From assembly GCA_964539395.1 (NCBI GenBank), contig CAZIIU010000002.1, positions 1-64,000 on the forward strand: DNA of 64,000 bases, written 5' to 3'. The translations under genes and the position numbers were made by a program. Below are positions 61,374 to 64,000 of this stretch, one piece after another. Source of the stretch: M55B112 sp964539395. Its GTDB lineage: Bacteria > Bacteroidota > Bacteroidia > Bacteroidales > GCA-2748055. How positions within the stretch are numbered: the first letter of the stretch is position 1; each line of letters begins with the position of its first letter. Under the pieces are notes generated by a model that saw nothing but the letters and a program-made list of their open reading frames with translations, was not told the origin of the DNA and searched no databases.

Positions 61374-62822
61374 ATGCCCAATCCAAAAACAGCGATCCGC
61401 ATTCTCGGAATTCTCCTGATGGTGGAGGGTTTTTTCATGTGGCTGTCGGTTGCTGTAGTTTTGATATATGGTGAGAACGATGCGTTTTCCTTTCTGCTTT
61501 CAGGTTCAATCACTGCGTTGGTAGGCTTTTCAGGATTCTTTATTACCCGCAGGGCAAAGCTGGAGGTAACCAAGCGCGATGGATATGTGATTGTTACAGC
61601 AGGATGGCTGCTTTTCTCCTTCTTTGGCACGCTGCCGTTTATGTTTACAGGTTCAATCCCCGGATTCACAGATGCTTTCTTCGAAACCATTTCCGGATTC
61701 ACTACCACAGGGGCATCCATCCTTGATAACATTGAAGAGTTGTCGCATGGCATCCTGTTTTGGCGAAGCCTTACCCAGTGGCTGGGGGGCATGGGGATCA
61801 TCGTACTCACACTCGTTATTCTTCCCGTTCTTGGTATCGGGGGAATGCAGCTCTTTGCCGCCGAAGTGCCCGGTCCGGTACCAGACAAACTTCACCCGAG
61901 GATCAAAGAGACGGCCAAGCGTCTTTGGGCCATCTATCTGATTTTCACACTCGCTGAAATCATCCTGCTCTGGATCGGACCCATGAATCTTTTTGATGCA
62001 GTCTGTCACGCTTTTACCACCATGGCAACAGGCGGTTTTTCAACAAAACAGGCAAGTATTGCATACTGGGATTCTCCCTATATTCATTATGTGGTAACCC
62101 TCTTCATGTTTCTTGCAGGGGTCAACTTCACACTCTCATATTTCGGATTTCATCTACGGTTTAAAAAGATATGGTCCAATGAGGAGTTCAGGTATTACCT
62201 CGGCTTTATCGTGTTCTTTTCGCTGGTCATCGCTGCGGGACTGTTATTTAAAAGTGAACGGGGACCAGAGGAATCAATCAGGGTCTCACTGTTCCAGGTA
62301 GTCTCAATTATCACTACCACCGGTTTTGTAACGGAGGATTACCTCTTATGGATGCCTGCACTCACCATGCTGATCTTTGTTTTGATGTTTTTCGGCGGGT
62401 CGGCCGGTTCAACAGGAGGGGGGCCAAAGATTATGCGGATTGTGATCCTGATTAAAAACTCCACGCAGGAGTTGAAAAGACTGATTCATCCTAATGCAGT
62501 TATACCGGTCAGACTCAATAAGGTGGCGGTCGATAGTGTTATCGTTACCAATGTACTGGCATTCCTTGCATTCTATGCTGTTTTGGCAATAACCAGTGTT
62601 GTAGTGATGTCATTTCTCGGGAACGATTTTGAAACATCCATTGGAGCTGTAGCTGCCACCCTGGGAAATATTGGTCCCGGTATTGGCAATGTCGGCCCAA
62701 TGTTCTCCTACAGTGAGATCGCTGTCGCTGGAAAATGGTTCCTTTCCTTCCTGATGTTGGTGGGAAGGCTTGAACTATTCACAGTAATCGTACTTTTTTC
62801 ACCGGTTTTTTGGAAAGAATAG
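61374..62822 (+). CDS. trkH: Trk potassium uptake channel TrkH
   Basis: A 482-residue membrane channel with the four P-loops of the Trk/Ktr family: TISGFTTTGASIL, HAFTTMATGGFST, VSIITTTGFVTED and AVAATLGNIGPGIGNVG. It imports K+ under TrkA control. It follows trkA after 8 bases and ends 1 base before the convergent CoA-binding gene. Confidence 0.95.
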   Translation: MPNPKTAIRILGILLMVEGFFMWLSVAVVLIYGENDAFSFLLSGSITALVGFSGFFITRRAKLEVTKRDGYVIVTAGWLLFSFFGTLPFMFTGSIPGFTDAFFETISGFTTTGASILDNIEELSHGILFWRSLTQWLGGMGIIVLTLVILPVLGIGGMQLFAAEVPGPVPDKLHPRIKETAKRLWAIYLIFTLAEIILLWIGPMNLFDAVCHAFTTMATGGFSTKQASIAYWDSPYIHYVVTLFMFLAGVNFTLSYFGFHLRFKKIWSNEEFRYYLGFIVFFSLVIAAGLLFKSERGPEESIRVSLFQVVSIITTTGFVTEDYLLWMPALTMLIFVLMFFGGSAGSTGGGPKIMRIVILIKNSTQELKRLIHPNAVIPVRLNKVAVDSVIVTNVLAFLAFYAVLAITSVVVMSFLGNDFETSIGAVAATLGNIGPGIGNVGPMFSYSEIAVAGKWFLSFLMLVGRLELFTVIVLFSPVFWKE

Positions 62823-62823
62823 C

Positions 62824-63291
62824 TCAGTTTTTCGAGAACTCCACGGGCACCTTGCCCAGGTTTTTTCTCATCCAGAAGTGAAACTTGTGAAGTCCCTTTC
62901 CGAAAAACATCATCGGACAAAAACCATAGACATATTCAATTTTTTTCTCCTTCAATAATTCAACTCCTTCAGTGGAGAAGGCTCCGTCGCCGACACCCTG
63001 GTTGAGCCACACCCGCCTGATTTTGCTATCCTCCATCTGCCCTATAATCTCAACAGCACGCTGAGGATTGACGGCAAGAATTACATTTTCCACACTGTCA
63101 GGAAGGTCCTTTACCGAATCATAACACTTGAAATCTTCAATCTCCGCATATTTAGGATTCACGGCATATACATTGTACCCCCTTTTTTTGAGCTCTTTCA
63201 TTAATGCGAGTCCCCAATTACTTTTCTTTGCAGAGGCCCCGGCAACGGCGATCTCTTTTGCCTCCAGGAAGGCGTCAATTGTTTTATTCAT
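62824..63291 (-). CDS. CoA-binding-domain protein (YccU type)
   Basis: A 155-residue Rossmann-fold protein: IAVAGASAKKSNWGLALMKE, YNVYAVNPKYAEIEDFKCYD and VWLNQGVGDGAFS are the CoA-binding family motifs. The C-terminal 40 residues (FCPMMFFGKGLHKFHFWMRK) extend beyond the core and are common in this subgroup. It may bind CoA or act as a metabolic switch; no reaction is known. Convergent with trkH, with the stops 1 base apart. Confidence 0.9.
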   Translation of the reverse strand: MNKTIDAFLEAKEIAVAGASAKKSNWGLALMKELKKRGYNVYAVNPKYAEIEDFKCYDSVKDLPDSVENVILAVNPQRAVEIIGQMEDSKIRRVWLNQGVGDGAFSTEGVELLKEKKIEYVYGFCPMMFFGKGLHKFHFWMRKNLGKVPVEFSKN

Positions 63292-63415
63292 GGTGTATCT
63301 CTTTAATTATTTATGGACCTGAAATGACTGTTCTTTCAGCATGCAAGATATAATGGATTTTAACATGTTGCAACCATCAGGAGCTTCTTTTTAGATGAAA
63401 ATTCGGCGAATGGTA

Positions 63416-64000
63416 TCAGTCAACTTCTCCCAGACCCTTTCTTACAAGTATGGGTTCATCTCCGGTGCAGTCGAGTATCGTGGAGGGGATCATTCCGCCA
63501 TACCCACCATCAATAACCAAATCAACCACGTCCTTGTATGCATCGTGTATCACTTCAGGATCTGTGGAATACTCCAGGATATCGTCATCCTCTTTCAGTG
63601 AGGTGGTAAGGATCGGGTGTCCCAGTTTGCGGACAATTTCTACTATGATATTATTATCAGGCACCCTGATTCCAACTGTTTTTTTCTTCTGTTTCAGGAT
63701 TTTCGGGACGTTACTGCTGGCATTCAGAATAAAAGTGTAGGGTCCGGGAAGATAGGCCTTCATCAGTTTAAAAGTGTTATTGTCCACCTGTCTGGCATAA
63801 TCCGACAGGTGACTGAGGTCGGAACAGATAAAGGCAAAGTTTGCCTTCTCAGGTTTAACCCCCTTGATTCTGGCAACCCGCTCAACAGCTCTTGCCTTTG
63901 TGATATCGCATCCGATTCCATACACGGTATCCGTAGGGTAGATAATAACCCCACCCTTCTCAAGCAGATCTACCACTTCAAGAACTAAATTTGGATCCGG
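63416..64000 (-). CDS. Sua5/YciO/YrdC-family protein, truncated by the window edge
   Basis: A tRNA threonylcarbamoyladenosine-type nucleotide-binding protein: GGVIIYPTDTVYGIGCDIT, KGVKPEKANFAFICSD, YLPGPYTFIL and VGIRVPDN are the YrdC-domain motifs. A GTG lies at 63976, but the frame remains open to the window end and the preceding codons read PDPNLVLEVVD, as in full-length relatives, so the true start is about ten codons outside the window. YciO and Sua5 types cannot be separated with confidence. Confidence 0.88.
   Translation of the reverse strand, partial: PDPNLVLEVVDLLEKGGVIIYPTDTVYGIGCDITKARAVERVARIKGVKPEKANFAFICSDLSHLSDYARQVDNNTFKLMKAYLPGPYTFILNASSNVPKILKQKKKTVGIRVPDNNIIVEIVRKLGHPILTTSLKEDDDILEYSTDPEVIHDAYKDVVDLVIDGGYGGMIPSTILDCTGDEPILVRKGLGEVD

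Overview
The window looks like a Bacteroidota chromosome segment, most likely an anaerobic member of the Bacteroidales or Marinilabiliales. Supporting signs are a short primary sigma factor of about 287 residues, a Rho with a long disordered insert, OstA-like and SurA-like envelope genes, TonB-terminated sensor proteins, carboxypeptidase-regulatory-like domains, and promoters of the TTTG / TAnnTTTG kind. A complete Rnf complex and a large pyruvate:ferredoxin oxidoreductase indicate ferredoxin-based anaerobic metabolism. Two runs of exactly 100 N (1407-1506 and 27778-27877) are assembly gaps, and both lie inside tandem repeats. No rRNA, tRNA, CRISPR array, prophage or intact insertion sequence was seen.

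Layout. 83-3469: one unassigned protein and two GNAT-type acetyltransferases, followed by a MATE exporter (3762-5198) broken by one in-frame amber codon and preceded by a leader with nested inverted repeats. 5532-13373: a small lipoprotein, then two envelope-signalling modules on the minus strand (BlaI plus a BlaR1-like M56 protein with a TonB C-terminus; an ECF sigma factor plus a transmembrane TonB-terminated probable anti-sigma protein) and a divergent VWA/YfbK-like surface protein. 13420-21121: polyphosphate glucokinase, penicillin-acylase-family hydrolase, membrane-anchored EEP phosphatase/nuclease, BamA/TamA-type barrel and an HD hydrolase. 21536-27261: minus-strand operon rseC-rnfB-rnfC-rnfD-rnfG-rnfE-rnfA. 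28098-33056: an outer-membrane-protein/S41-protease pair, a DUF4168 lipoprotein and RecG. 33183-35731: methyltransferase, lone ABC ATPase, cobalamin adenosyltransferase and a DUF2795 protein.

35756-42990: minus-strand run guaB, three parvulin/SurA-type proteins and an OstA-like protein, consistent with a purine gene transcribed with outer-membrane assembly factors. 43116-47500: RecQ, DUF5063 protein, DEDD-type 3'-5' exonuclease and an RlmI-type methyltransferase, the last three overlapping by 1-4 bases. 47663-55287: DUF2807 adhesin-like protein, primary sigma factor, Rho and pyruvate:ferredoxin oxidoreductase. 55505-64000: RuvX-type resolvase, peptide deformylase, a dihydroorotate-dehydrogenase-like protein, ComEC, TrkA-TrkH potassium uptake, a CoA-binding protein and a Sua5/YciO-type protein that runs off the right edge.

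The oxidoreductase would reduce ferredoxin from pyruvate, and Rnf would re-oxidise it on NAD+ while pumping ions. The two signalling modules, the surface VWA protein and the SurA/OstA group all concern the envelope. The most unusual non-coding content is four intergenic tandem arrays (units 21, 36, 33 and 57 bp), an IS21-like cluster of inverted repeats with no transposase, and the structured leader in front of the damaged MATE gene.
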